A stretch of DNA of 64,000 nt from Phymorhynchus buccinoides (Eukaryota; Mollusca; Gastropoda; Neogastropoda; Raphitomidae): the NCBI GenBank assembly GCA_017654935.2, contig CM065691.1, positions 33,575,925-33,639,924 of the forward strand, read 5' to 3'. Of this stretch, positions 28,783 to 39,719 are shown piece by piece. The position numbers were made by a program, and so were the translations under genes. Below the pieces are notes generated by a model. It did no database searches and had not been told where the DNA came from. It saw only the letters and a list, made by a program, of their open reading frames with translations. Position 1 is the stretch's first letter; every line of letters begins with the position of its first letter.

Positions 28783-29489
28783 GTGACCCGAAAAATGAAT
28801 AAAATGTTCTACGCCTTTCATCCTTTTTCAAACTATGTTAAGGTATGTTTACCTTTCACATAAAAATACATAAAAGTGTACATCTTAAGAATGTGAAGAC
28901 AACACTTGAGACATAGAGTCTTGTACCTCTAACGTTACGACCGACAGAATACAGATCTATCTGCTTCTGACAGTTCTTACCCTTGTATTTGTCTTTTGGA
29001 CAGTGTGGAACAGCATAAGTTTCTGTTCAAGTGACCTGAACAGTGAATTTAATGACATTTTCACAACCTGCTGCCTTTTAGACTAAGCCAAAGTATAAAA
29101 GTATCACTCGAATGAAAATGTATGAAGTAAATAAACGACATATTCTGCACTTTTCGGTCTCTGTCAAAGCATGATAACCTTTAACATAAATTCAAGTCAT
29201 ATTATTTATAGACCTGCCAACAAAAAGGCCACATCAGGTCTATAACCGCGTTAAAATCTAGCCAAACTTTCACATAAAAAACACATGAAAGCATACACAA
29301 GAAGACATGTGAAGACAACGTTTAAGACAAAGAGCCTCATGTCTCTAACGCTACAACCAGCAGAATGCAGTTCTACTACTGCTGGTGGCTGTGATTATGG
29401 CATTCTGTCTTTGGACAGTGTGGAACAATGGACAACAGGTTCTTTAAGTCTCTGTTGAAGTGACCCGAACAGTGAATTAAATGACATAT

Positions 29490-30115
29490 TTACCCGGCCA
29501 GAGGCCGAGGTATTGCGATCGGTTTGTGTGTCTGTGTGTGTGTCTGTCTGTGTATCGATTATCTTAAAAATTACTGTTTGGATTTGTATTAAAATTGGCA
29601 GAGGTAGACAGCTTGAAAAGGAAGCTTCCTTTCGTTAATCAACACCGTGCTGACCTTGTCCTTGAAGTTTGACCTTGAAAATCGAAATTTCCTTCTTTGG
29701 GCTATGTAATTTCCCCCCAGCTTTATTTCGTGAACTAGTGAACAGAATCGCTTCAAATTTTGTGTGGTGGTGTACCATGGTGCAAGGAAGTTTGCATAAA
29801 AGTTCATCTGTATCTCGTGAACTACTGAACAGAATCGCTTCAAATTTTGGGCTATGTATTTTATGCGTTCTGTAAGGGTGGAAAGTGGTGTGTTTATTGG
29901 GGGGGGGGGGGGGGAGAGGACATCACTCGGTGCAAGGAAGTTTGTATAAAAGTTCAGCTGTATCTCATGAACTACTGAACAGAATCGCTTAAAATTTTGG
30001 GCTATGTATTTTATGCGTTCTGTAAGGGTGGAAAGTGGTGTGTTTATTGGGGGGGATAGGGGGGGGGGGGGACAGGACATAACTCTGTCGGCGTTGCTGC
30101 CGCACGGCGATTCCC
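29490..30115. repeat. Dispersed repeat interrupting the leader array
   Basis: It begins near CCGGCCAGAGGCCGAGG, followed by a GTGTGTCTG tract and ATCTTAAAAATTACTG. It has an internal approximate duplication (GTGCAAGGAAGTTTG...GCTATGTATTTTATGCG, with poly-G runs at 29900 and 30050) and ends near GCCGCACGGCGATTCCCTTG. It splits the array between units 9 and 10. The class is unknown. Confidence 0.6.
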
Positions 30116-30257
30116 TTGTTTTCACCTTTTGCCCCTTCAGATTAAGCCAAAGTAAGGTTATAATTCACATAAAGATACACAAAAGTATGCGTTAGAAGAA
30201 TATGAAGACTATGCTTGAGATACAGAGCCTTGTGTCTCTAACGCTATGACCAGCAGA

Positions 30258-30329
30258 ATGTCGTTCTATCTGCTTCTGATGGCTGTGCTTCTCGCATTGT
30301 ATCTTTTGGACAGCATAAAATTTATATAA
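30258..30329 (+). other. Intact leader-like ORF, array unit 10
   Basis: 23 codons, MSFYLLLMAVLLALYLLDS then IKFI and TAA. It has substitutions relative to units 1 and 6 but stays hydrophobic throughout. The downstream sequence is not like the other units. Confidence 0.4.
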
Positions 30330-30773
30330 CTGCAAACGTGGGATGATCCCATGAAGGCAGAAAGATAATGGCACCAATAGTATTTGCTGAGAATAAGAGA
30401 GTTCACGTAACTACGGGCAAAGGTGTAGTCAGACACTAGTCTATAGCACAACCGTCCATGGCAAATGCCCTATTGCATCGAGCAATATTCTGGTAAGATA
30501 TTCCAGAAGACACATTAAACAGTTCCAGAGGACAATGTTGACAACAATCCAGAGTCAACCATGGGTATCCAGCCTGACTCTTATTCATCAGAATGAGACT
30601 ACAGCACAGATGCGCAAAGTCAGCAATGCGAGACTGACAAAACGGTTGGAAAGGAGAATAATGAAAGTCAGTTAGCAACAATTGTCGGACAAAAGTGAGC
30701 ATACTAAAGTCGCAAAACCCACTGAGCTACCACTAGGTCCATGCACCCATGAAAGCATACGCCCTCACTTTTA

Positions 30774-31906
30774 AACCCAAAGCAGCTGGCAGTCTGAAGA
30801 GAAGAAGACAGAAAACTCCAGGATTGTAAGATATACCCGGAAAAGCAGAACTTGTGACAAATAAACAAAAGAAAGACCTGCACAAAAATCAAACATCCCA
30901 TCCAAAAGACATTTATTCAATAAGACCTTTTCCGAATCTTTCGCCCTTTTCCGTTTACCTTTCACATAAAAATATATGAAAGAATGTGAAGACAACGCTT
31001 TGGACACAGAATCTTGTGAGTCTAGTCTAACGCTACAACCAATAGCTACTGACCAGGATACAGTTCTATCTGCTTCTGGCGGCTGCTCTGCTGGAATTCT
31101 GTCCTTTGGACAGTAGGGAACAGTGTATATCACCTTCTTTAGGTTATGTTGGAGTGACACAAAAGGTGAATTAAATGAGTTTCTGCCATTTTCAGAATTT
31201 AGCCAAACAATGGCTACCTTTCAAACTGAAGTACATGTACATGAAAGTACATATTAAAAGAATGTGAAGTCAATGTTAGTGACAGAGCCTTGTGTCTCTA
31301 ACACTGTGACCATCAGTATGTAGTTCTGTCTGATGATTCTTTCCGTTTTCCTATTCCGCCTTTCTTGATGAAGTGGAATTGTGTTGAACTGACCCAAAAG
31401 ATGAAATAACACTTTAACCACATTTTGCCTTTTCACACTGTCAAAGTATGGTTACCTTTCACATAAAACTACATGAAAGTATGCATTAAAAGGATCTGAG
31501 GACAACGCTAGGGACTCGAGTCTTGTGTGTCTAATGATACGACCAACAGAATGCAGTTTTATCTGCTTCTGGCGGTTGCTCTGCTACCATTCAGTCAGAT
31601 GGATAGTGTGGAACAAGGTACATCACTTAAACGTTCTGTTGAATTGACACAAAATGTGAATTAAATACCACTTTTAGCACATTTCACACTATGTCAAAGC
31701 ATAGTTACCTTCCACATAAAATACACAAAAAGCACATCTAAAGAATGTTAGGACAACTTTTGAGACAAAGAGTCTTATGTCTCTAATGCTAGAATGACTA
31801 GCAGAATACAGCTCTACAACTGCTTATGGTGGCTGTGTTTCTGGCATTCTGTCTTTGGGACAGTGTGGAGCAGTGCACATCGTCTTCTTTAAGTTTGCGT
31901 TGAAGT
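30774..31906 (+). repeat. Duplicated block, copy B
   Basis: Copy of 27650-28782. At its right end it switches abruptly to sequence matching 29094-29132 and then to sequence matching 30444-30535, so it is a mosaic junction. Confidence 0.85.
31551..31617 (+). other. Intact leader-like ORF with candidate donor, array unit 13
   Basis: Duplicate of unit 6: MQFYLLLAVALLPFSQ then MDSVEQ, with CAAG|GTACAT at 31618. The differences from unit 6 in the leader are one conservative replacement and one silent change. Confidence 0.45.
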
Positions 31907-32050
31907 ATAAAAGTATCACTCCAATGAAAATGTATGAAGTACGACCGTCCATGGCAAATGCCCTATTGCATTGAGCAATATTCTGGTAAGATATTCCAGA
32001 AGACACATTGAACAATTCCAGAGGACACAGCACACAGAGCCTTATGTCTC

Positions 32051-33355
32051 TAATGCTAGAATGGCCAGCAGAATACAGCTCAGGAGGACACACTCTTCAG
32101 TTCTTCCTGCGGAATTGTGTTACACAAAATCCAGCAACGGATCATCCTCCACCCTCAAACTGTCCAGGTTTACCAGAAGAGCTGGTGATATATACTGATG
32201 GATCCTTCTGCTTCCTGAAATTATTAAGGTATACCAGTAGAGCAGGTAGCACAAACTCAAACTGGCAATACCAAAAACTGGTATAAAAGGTGTATTTGCT
32301 GATGAGCGAGGCAGAGATAAATTAAACTACACCCCTACCATCTCTAGAGAGCAAAGCCGATTGATGAGTGATCCAGAGATCACCCTCCTCCAGAGACAGA
32401 AATTATGTTTATGGGTACCATATTTTTTTGACTATAAAGCGATACTTTCCCCCCAGGCTGAGATCCCTGCGCCTTATAATATAACCCAGGAAAATATAAA
32501 CCCTTAGCTAAGCCAGATGTACACTGAACAAAGACTGTAGATTCTCCAATTCATTTCTACAGCTAATGGACCAACATATTATTGATGCAAATGCAGCCCC
32601 ATTAGAAACCACCAATATCCTTCCACCAGATGTAAATATTATTCCTGGGCTTCAGTGGCTCCTGGTGTATGTTGAATCAGTTGGTGAAAATCAACAATCT
32701 GACTGCTATTCAATGCAGTTCAATTCATGTTGCTTATATTGCCCTGCCAACCATAACAAGCCACATATCAGGGCATCAGCAGCATAAAAACCGTCAGATC
32801 TTGATGCCATCACTGTATTATGTACTTACAAAGTATTCATCAGAATATCACAAAGCATGGATCGAGAGCGATCAACATAATGCAACATTTCAACAGACGA
32901 ACTAACAGTTCTTGCCTATTATAGCCCTGACCGAAAGGCCAGGATCGCAGCTGATAATTCTGTAAGGCAAAAAATTAAATGTCATGTTAGTGGTACATAT
33001 ATTGAATGTAATATGAGTTGTAAAATTGAAAAAAATTAAATAAATTTAAAAAAGAATGTAATATGTAAAAGCAAAACCTCTGTGGGAAGGCACTTTTTCC
33101 AGCTCCGTTGAGTGCAGTACTTGGGTGAGACAGAATGAAACTATTTTTACCACTTTTGTTTCAGTTTTTATTTGTCTGAATGACAAGATAATAAGAGTAT
33201 TGATAGTAAAACAAGCAAATAAGAATTTCTTAAAGCCATTGGTATACATGCCAATTGCGAGTAGTTTGATGTAAATCCCTTCTTAAGCTTTATTTTGATA
33301 TAATTCCTGCATTATGTGTATATGGCAGTGAATTAAAAAGCTATTGAACTTAATC
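32051..33355. other. Intergenic DNA with small transposon traces
   Basis: At 32130-32205 a short frame reads PPPSNCPGLPEELVIYTDGS, resembling the start of an RNase H domain of a retroelement; it is too short to class. At 32420-32500 a fragment (GACTATAAAGCGATACTTTC...GCGCCTTATAATAT) matches the MITE at 41673-41851. No host gene is seen. Confidence 0.4.
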
Positions 33356-33360
33356 TCCAG

Positions 33361-33511
33361 GGCCTGTATTCACGTTGAGATAGCATGAGACTTAGCATGA
33401 TGCTAACTTAGAAGCTCTTCCAATGTCCTATAGGATTTAATAGGACTTTTGGAAGAGCTTCTAAGTTAGCATCATGCTAAGTCTCATGCTATCTCAACGT
33501 GAATACAGGCC
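33361..33511. mobile_element. Perfect 63-bp-arm palindrome, MITE-like
   Basis: GGCCTGTATTCACGTTGAG and 44 further bases recur in perfect inverse orientation at 33449-33511, with a 25-bp centre. CAG flanks both sides (33358-33360 and 33512-33514), a possible 3-bp target duplication. The perfect arms suggest recent insertion or gene conversion. Confidence 0.85.
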
Positions 33512-33567
33512 CAGGTCTTTTTCTTTGGTTTTCGCTAAATGCTATGTATGTATATTTACTATTGAAA

Positions 33568-33595
33568 CCCCCCCCCCCCCCCCCCCCCCCCCCCA
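33568..33595. repeat. Poly-C run
   Basis: About 27 consecutive C bases. Confidence 0.95.
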
Positions 33596-33599
33596 TCTG

Positions 33600-34960
33600 A
33601 AATGAATAATTGTTTTTAAAAAAAGGGGTGAGGGGACCAATGGTTAAAAGGGAGGAGGTGGGTGGATGGCTTGCGGTGGGAGAAGCTGGAAGAGAGTGGA
33701 CAAATGTTGCTTGTATTTTGCTAGGTGACTTGGTACCTAAAATAACTTTGGTGAAGGGAGTTAATTAGAGAGAGTTACCTTTCTTTACTATTATATTCTC
33801 TCCTTGCCTCACTATTTCTATCTTTGCTTAACAAAAAATACATTTTAAACCGACATACCGTGAAGTAGGGCCTAAGCAACGTGAACAACAGTTTTGCCAA
33901 CTACCAAGTAACAGTGCACTTTGCCAGTAAAGTATTGTCTACTCTATTGGTGGAAAACTTCTGCTTAAGAATGCCAACTTTGCAATCATACATTATGAGG
34001 TTAGAAAGAAAAAATAGTATGTACCTATACATTTAGTATACAATCATTTACTGTATTGTTAAAAATTCAGGGACTTTCCTGGTGTTGCACTGCCTCCGGG
34101 CATTGCCTCCAGGATTGTTCCCACCATCTTTATTATCTACTAATGTCCCATATGTGTCTGTTCCAGACCAGAGGACGTTAAAAAGATTTTGATTCATTCC
34201 TTAAAACAAAAAAGTGACAATAAAATTAAAGGTGTTATGCTGTTTGAATTAAATTCACAAAAAATGTTGACATAAACACATAAAATGAGGGACAGTAATA
34301 TAATTAGTAACCAACTATTATGAATGCATTTCAGTAAATCCTTGGCAATGACAATATGATAAGGACTACGTTTTGATTCCGCATAACACAAGTTCCTGAG
34401 ACTAGGCAAAGGCTGACTGTGGAAAATCATTATGCCCTGATCTTGAAAACATGATAGATGTTGAAATAATCAATTGACCATAATGCACATTCATGATGAA
34501 CAGCCAAAATATATAATTAAGTTTCTTTGAGAACAAATTGAAACAAAAGCTCTCGATGTTTGATGTTTGGAAAAACAATCAAGCTTATTTCATTTCCACC
34601 TACACATATATTATATGCACATGCTTTTATACACTTCCCAAGACCATTTTTCTTTTTCTTCTGTAAGCTAACAATACATCCATGCCCTTCACTTAATTTC
34701 AATAGCATGAATATTTTTGGTCTTGCCCTTCAGCTCAGGATGATTTTATTTCTGGCGGATTGTCAGCCTGACTGGAATTTGTGGAGCCCATAGAATAAAA
34801 ACTAAAATTTATAATTAATCAATTTTTTTCCACCAGCACATTTGGTTGTCAAGCAAATAATGGAACCCCTTGCACAAGTTTTTTTTGGTGGTCAACAGTA
34901 CCTACTGCACAAAGAACCACTGCAAAGTAGCCAATATCAACAACAATACTGGATACTTCT
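33600..34960. other. Intergenic DNA with one dispersed repeat
   Basis: 34070-34195 (CTGCCTCCGGGCATTGCCTC...CATATGTGTCTG...AGAGGACG) is a repeat with a second copy at 46930-47060. 33720-33780 resembles sequence at 59825-59885 and 63680-63745. No gene recognised. Confidence 0.5.
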
Positions 34961-34967
34961 TTTTCAT

Positions 34968-35050
34968 AATAATAGGGGATACTTATATAGCGCGATACCC
35001 CACAATGGGCTCATCGCGCTTTACAACAATATAAATGCGTTACAAATCAT
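34968..35050 (-). mobile_element. L2/CR1-like LINE 3' tail
   Basis: On the minus strand it reads GTTGTAAAGCGCGATGAGCC ... CGCGCTATATAAGTATCCCC then TATTATTATG. AAAGCGC...GCGCTATATAA followed by a short-unit tail is the usual end of L2/CR1 LINEs. It lies downstream of the RT remnant at 35600-36420 in the same orientation. Confidence 0.7.
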
Positions 35051-35280
35051 TTAAAAACAAAAAACAAAACAAAAAAACATATAGTTAACAGCATCATATT
35101 AAAGTGTCATACATAAAATCACAAATTGAATAAAAACATTTATCAATTAAGACAATTAATATAAAACAGCAAAACTATGGGAAATATACAACTTTTAAAA
35201 TATGACTGCACAGAAACAACAATACAATAATAACATACAGTACACTTACACGCCAACATCGCACCCACAGGCGCACATGA

Positions 35281-35418
35281 ATGCCCCCCCCCCCACACGC
35301 GCGCACCCCCCCCCCCCCCCCAGATGGACACTGTTGATTGACCGCAAGACCAAAACACGGGCAAGTCAACGGCAGAGAGAGGGGGGGGGGGGGGGGGGGG
35401 GGGATGAGAAAAGGGGAT

Positions 35419-35457
<39 letters not shown>

Positions 35458-35493
35458 GGAGACAAACACAGAGAGTGTGTGAATGTGACAGAA

Positions 35494-35540
<47 letters not shown>
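35281..35540. repeat. Microsatellite cluster: poly-C, poly-G, (GA)n
   Basis: C runs at 35283-35320, a G run at 35381-35403 and (GA)n at 35422-35452 and 35502-35534. Long open frames here reflect the repeats only. Confidence 0.95.
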
Positions 35541-35599
35541 GGGACAGAGAGAGACAAGACAGAAGGGTGTGGCATAGACCTTTAGTTGGGAAAATACAA

Positions 35600-36420
35600 C
35601 CGGAAGAGGTGAGTTTTCAATGCTCTTTTGAAAGAAGACTGATGGGATTTCGTGGACAGGTTTAGGAAGAGAATTCTACTGAGTTGGAGCAGAGAAGGAG
35701 AAAGCTCTTTCTCCAAAGGACTTGGTTCGGACTTTTGGAATGCAGAGGGTGAAGTGGTCAGTTGAAGAACGAAGAGATCGAGCAGGAGAGTAAACAGATA
35801 GAAGGTTTGAAATGTAAGCTGGGGAAGATCCTGAGAAGAATTTGTGGCAAAGTATTGACAGTTTATATTTGATGCGCGCCTCAATAGGAAGCCAATGTTG
35901 GGACTGCAGTAAAGGAGTGATATGATCTCGTTTTTTCGCCTTGAACACAAGCCTCGCGGCCAAATTTTGGACTCTTTGAAGTTTATCTATGCAACGTTTT
36001 GGACACCCAGCCAGGAGAGCATTGCCATAGTCCAACCTAGACAGAACCAGAGAACAGATCAAGATTTTTGTTGCTGAGACTGTAAGGTAATGACGGATAG
36101 AACTTATCTGACGGAGAGCTACATATGCAGATCTACAGACATGAGAAGTGTACTTGTCAAAAGACATGTAATCAGAGAATAATTATGCATCCTAGATTGC
36201 GTGCAGAAGAGGAGAACTCAATGTCGTAGTTTCCTACACGGACAGTGGCTGGTTTGGGACAGCTAGAGAAGGATCTTTCTGTGTGCATGAGAAGGGCTTC
36301 GGTTTTATCATCATTTAACTTTAATTTATGCTGAGTCATCCAAGACTTAACCTGGGTCATACCTACATTAATATCAAAGACTGTATAGGGGAAGACAAGC
36401 ATCCGGTCTCTTTTCCCTAT
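35600..36420 (-). pseudogene. 5'-truncated LINE reverse transcriptase (L2/CR1/Jockey-like)
   Basis: Minus-strand frames at 36172-36402 and 35676-36167 give the C-terminal RT region: WMTQHKLKLNDDKTEALLM, ARNLGCI, then LVLSRLDYGNALLAGCP, KLQRVQNLAARLVF, TPLLQSQHWLPIEARIKYKL and FGERAFSFSAPTQ. The next codon is TAG (35676-35678) where the conserved Trp of WNSLP is expected. A frameshift near 36170 splits the two frames and another precedes the end FKRALKTHLF. The catalytic core is missing, so it is truncated. Confidence 0.9.
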
Positions 36421-36750
36421 ATTAGTGAGGACAGAAACACTGGTTATGTCCCTTTTAAATGTGACACATTTACACGTCGATAGGCCAGTAGAATTCTCCG
36501 TTCAAATTCCAGTCTGAGTTTTTTGATAGCCCCCGCTGTGAATGGTGTATAACTACCCCACTAACGATAACTCTATCAGCCCGGCTCGCTGTAACTCTTA
36601 AGTAGTCCATCTTACCCTTTTAGAATCTTTGTTAAATATACAGCGAGTGATAACACATATATGAATAGAAAAAATACCATAAAAATATACCGTACACAAT
36701 AATATGCACCAGCAAATAAACAAAAATACAACCTAAACATTATGAAAACC

Positions 36751-37076
36751 TCCCCATGGGGATACCGGGGGTCTTTCATAAAAATAGTTCCCGAACCTTC
36801 TGGAAGTTCTGTGCTTGTAACTTCCTCTAATCTGCCACTCTCTTTGACTCTGCCTTTTTCTTTTGCTTTCTGTCATCTACTATCTTTCTGACTTAGTTAT
36901 TGGCCCATTCTCCTGCCTTTAAAAAAAACAAACTTCGAAATAATTTTTCTCCTTTGAGCTCCTCCGAAATCGGAATGTGTGGGCTGTACGCAGCGGGGAG
37001 ACTGTGAAAACTGAAAACCGGACATATGATGTACCTTACCCATTATGGCCATATGGTCTGGGAACGCAGAAGAAGA
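36751..37076 (+). repeat. AAG-tailed retroposon copy
   Basis: Begins TCCCCATGGGGATACCGGGG and ends GGGAACGCAGAAGAAG. It is inverted relative to the next copy at 37280-37622, so the two could form a long hairpin. Confidence 0.85.
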
Positions 37077-37279
37077 TTATCTAAACCAAAACCAAAACCA
37101 ACAACCAGTTAGTAATTATTGTTGTAGTGGTTGGTTGATGGCTCGTCCCACATGTGCTCTGTGTAGCCGAGCGGACGTCAAACCTAACTTTCTTTCATTC
37201 TGACGAAGAGGTGAAATAAAATCTCTAAAGCTTGAGACCATTGGTGTTTTGTGGTAATTTTGAAGTCATTTCATTCATT

Positions 37280-37622
37280 CTTCTTCTCTTAGAACTTCTT
37301 CTGCAATCCCAGGCCATATGGCCGTAATGGGTAAGGTACATATGTGTCCTGTTTTCAGTTTTTACTGGTCTCCCCGCTGCATACAGCCAACACATTCCGA
37401 TTTCGGAGGAGCTCAAATGAGAAAAATTATTTGGAAGCTTTAAAAAAAAAAAGTCAGGAGAATGGGCCAATAAGTCAGAAAGATAGTACTGGTAGATGAT
37501 GGAAAACAAAGGGAAAAGGCAGAGTCAAAGAGAGTGGCAGATTTGAGGAAGTTACAAGCACAGAACTTCCAGAAGGTGAGGGAACTATTTTTACGACACC
37601 CTCCTGGTATCCCCATAGGGAA
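37280..37622 (-). mobile_element. AAG-tailed retroposon with 12-bp target duplication
   Basis: ATTTCATTCATT lies on both sides (37268-37279 and 37623-37634). The element's 3' tail is the interrupted TTC run at the left. This shows insertion by retroposition. No Pol III promoter boxes were identified. Confidence 0.85.
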
Positions 37623-37635
37623 ATTTCATTCATTC

Positions 37636-38470
37636 AAAACAAACAACAATCACTATTTTACCTGACTTGCATTTGGATATTGTATATATACATAATTATT
37701 GAAACAATAATGCTGTTATTAGTCAGTTCAAATCCTACATTCACCATGCCACCCATTCACTTACACACAATAAAAATACACTGTTTGAATACATCAAAAC
37801 ACCACACATAAACAAATAAAGCTATAAAAAAAGAAAAGAATCATCTTGCATAAAATTTAAAATGAGCAGGTATTTGTCAACAAACACACCTCTAACACTA
37901 AGAGAAATTGCATAGAGAGAAATTCATAAGGCGATAATTTTAATTTTTTTAATTTTTACATTGCTTATAGTCCCGTCAACAGCAATGGTTTTCTCAGGAC
38001 TGTCACCACAGTAAACATCCAACATTCCAATAACATCCTACATGCATAAGGCGAGAAAATAAAAGTTTAAAAATAATGAGAGCATAAATCCTCATTATAA
38101 CAATATCACCAGAGCTTTGATATAGACCACTGCAACTAGGGTTATTAACGCCCTTGACAGTGAGAGTTAAGCCCTTGTTAGCCAGTATCCAAAAGGGCAT
38201 TCACTCTTGCAAAAGGCAGCCATTTAGTGGCCCCAAATAAAAAAGGGTTATTGGTGAGTTATTCCCCTGTTTGGTCAGTACTCAAGCATCTACCAAGGGC
38301 ATTCACTCTTGCAAAAGGTGGTTGTTGCAGTGGCCAATAGGCAAAAGGTGGTGCAACCAATTGCACCACAATGTCCACTATTTACCCATTTGTTTTCCTC
38401 ATCAAAAACATACATGATAAACACTTCATTTAGCACAGTTTTGAAATAGGTGCACAATGAATATTTGACT
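37636..38470. other. Intergenic DNA, no gene recognised
   Basis: TTGCAAAAGG and GGGCATTCACTC phrases recur around 38195-38350, an approximate local duplication. Otherwise unremarkable. Confidence 0.4.
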
Positions 38471-38477
38471 GAACAAG

Positions 38478-38545
38478 CACAAATAATAATATATGGACAC
38501 TTATATAGCGCTTTTTATCGAGCACAAAGTGCTTTACAATCAGCA
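38478..38545 (-). mobile_element. Orphan L2/CR1-like LINE 3' tail
   Basis: Minus strand: GTAAAGCACTTTGTGCTCG ... AAAAAGCGCTATATAAGTGT then ATATATTATTATT. It is followed at its left by (CA)-rich microsatellite on the plus strand up to 38765. No RT is attached. Confidence 0.65.
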
Positions 38546-38799
38546 TTGAAACACTCACAGACATCACACACAGACACACACGCACTTACGTGCATGCACG
38601 CGTTCTTGCACACAGACATACACACACATTTCATCAAACACACAGAAAACACATTCTCACTGAAACGCACACACACACTTACACAAACATACACTTGTAC
38701 AAAACATGCACACACACACGAGCGGCTGTGGGCGCATGCACACTCACACTCGCGCACACGCACATAAATTACATACACAGGGAAATAACATTACTGTTG

Positions 38800-39719
38800 T
38801 AGTTTTCATAGCCATCTTGCCAATCAGACATCCGGGTCGTTGTTCCAGTGCGAACCAAACACGATAATCTTCGGACCTGGAAGGCAAAGAAAGCAAAAAA
38901 CATGTACCGGTAAGAGTAAGGAATAATTACGTCACATTTATTTTCAGGGGAATTTTTGTTTCTTTTAACACTCCCACTCTTTCTGAATAAAGGAATCACA
39001 TAATCATAATTATTAATACGTGTGTTGGTTTAAAAAAAAATCTTCTGGAGAGGGGTCTCAAGAGACGTTACTGGGTAATAATTAATACGTGATGGTTTCA
39101 AGAAAAAAATACTCAATAGGGTCTTGATTAAATTCTTTTGAATATACATTGTATGCTAGACTTTAAAAAAACCCAACCATGCTCAGGAAGTGTTAACTTT
39201 TGCTAAAGAAAAATTACAATATACACATGTTGGTTTAAAGAGGGGGGGGGGGGGGGGGGGGAGGAGGAGTCTGCTTAAGTTTACACTATTCTTAAGTTTA
39301 GTCCAACTGTGATACTCAGTCATAGTGATTAATGGGGATTTTTTATTTTGGATTGACTTGAACTGATGTACTAATTATAGATGTGCATGCGTGTGTGTGC
39401 GTGTGTGTGTGTGCTCCAGTCTGTTCCTAATTTTCCTTAATTCACCCATTTAACTTTCCTTGAAAATACTGAATTGTAAAGATTGACAGATTATGTGCAT
39501 GTGTATGTGCGAATGGCTATTTATATCATGAATGCTAATTAATGCAACTTATCATGCAATGCTATCAAACATTGTGAATCTTATAATGAAACAGTGATAC
39601 TTTTAAACAACTTAACAAGTGTTTTGATGGAGGTCACAATGATTGAACGAACGATTACGTCAGAGACAACTAAAGTGTAGTAGTAGTACAGTAATGATTT
39701 ACAACACAGTCAGACCATT
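38800..39719. other. 3' flank of the F-box gene
   Basis: A G run is at 39242-39261. TTTATT at 39342-39347 is AATAAA on the minus strand, about 375 bp past the F-box stop codon, and is a candidate polyadenylation signal. No coding sequence recognised. Confidence 0.5.

Larger units (their letters stand above)
25980..32050 (+). repeat. Degenerate tandem array of 220-290 bp units with leader-peptide ORFs
   Basis: At least 14 units recur, at about 26040, 26320, 26570, 27868, 28146, 28366, 28615, 28895, 29300, 30195, 30975, 31255, 31487 and 31737, with a fragment near 32035. Shared phrases in order are CCTTTCACATAAAA, AAAGAATGTGAAGACAACGC, CTTGTGTCTCTAACGCTACG, ACCAGCAGAATGCAGTTCTA, TCTGCTTCTGGTGGCTG, TTTTGGACAGTGTGGAACA, GTACATCACCTTCTTTAAG. 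The segment beginning at ATG encodes a hydrophobic leader in several units. Gaps at 26710-27860, 29490-30115 and 30330-30970 hold other sequence. Related units 27868-28782 and 30975-31906 belong to a duplicated block. Confidence 0.8.

Noticed and set aside
38450..38802. His/Thr-rich ORFs
   Set aside because: They come from the (CA)-rich microsatellite next to the LINE tail.
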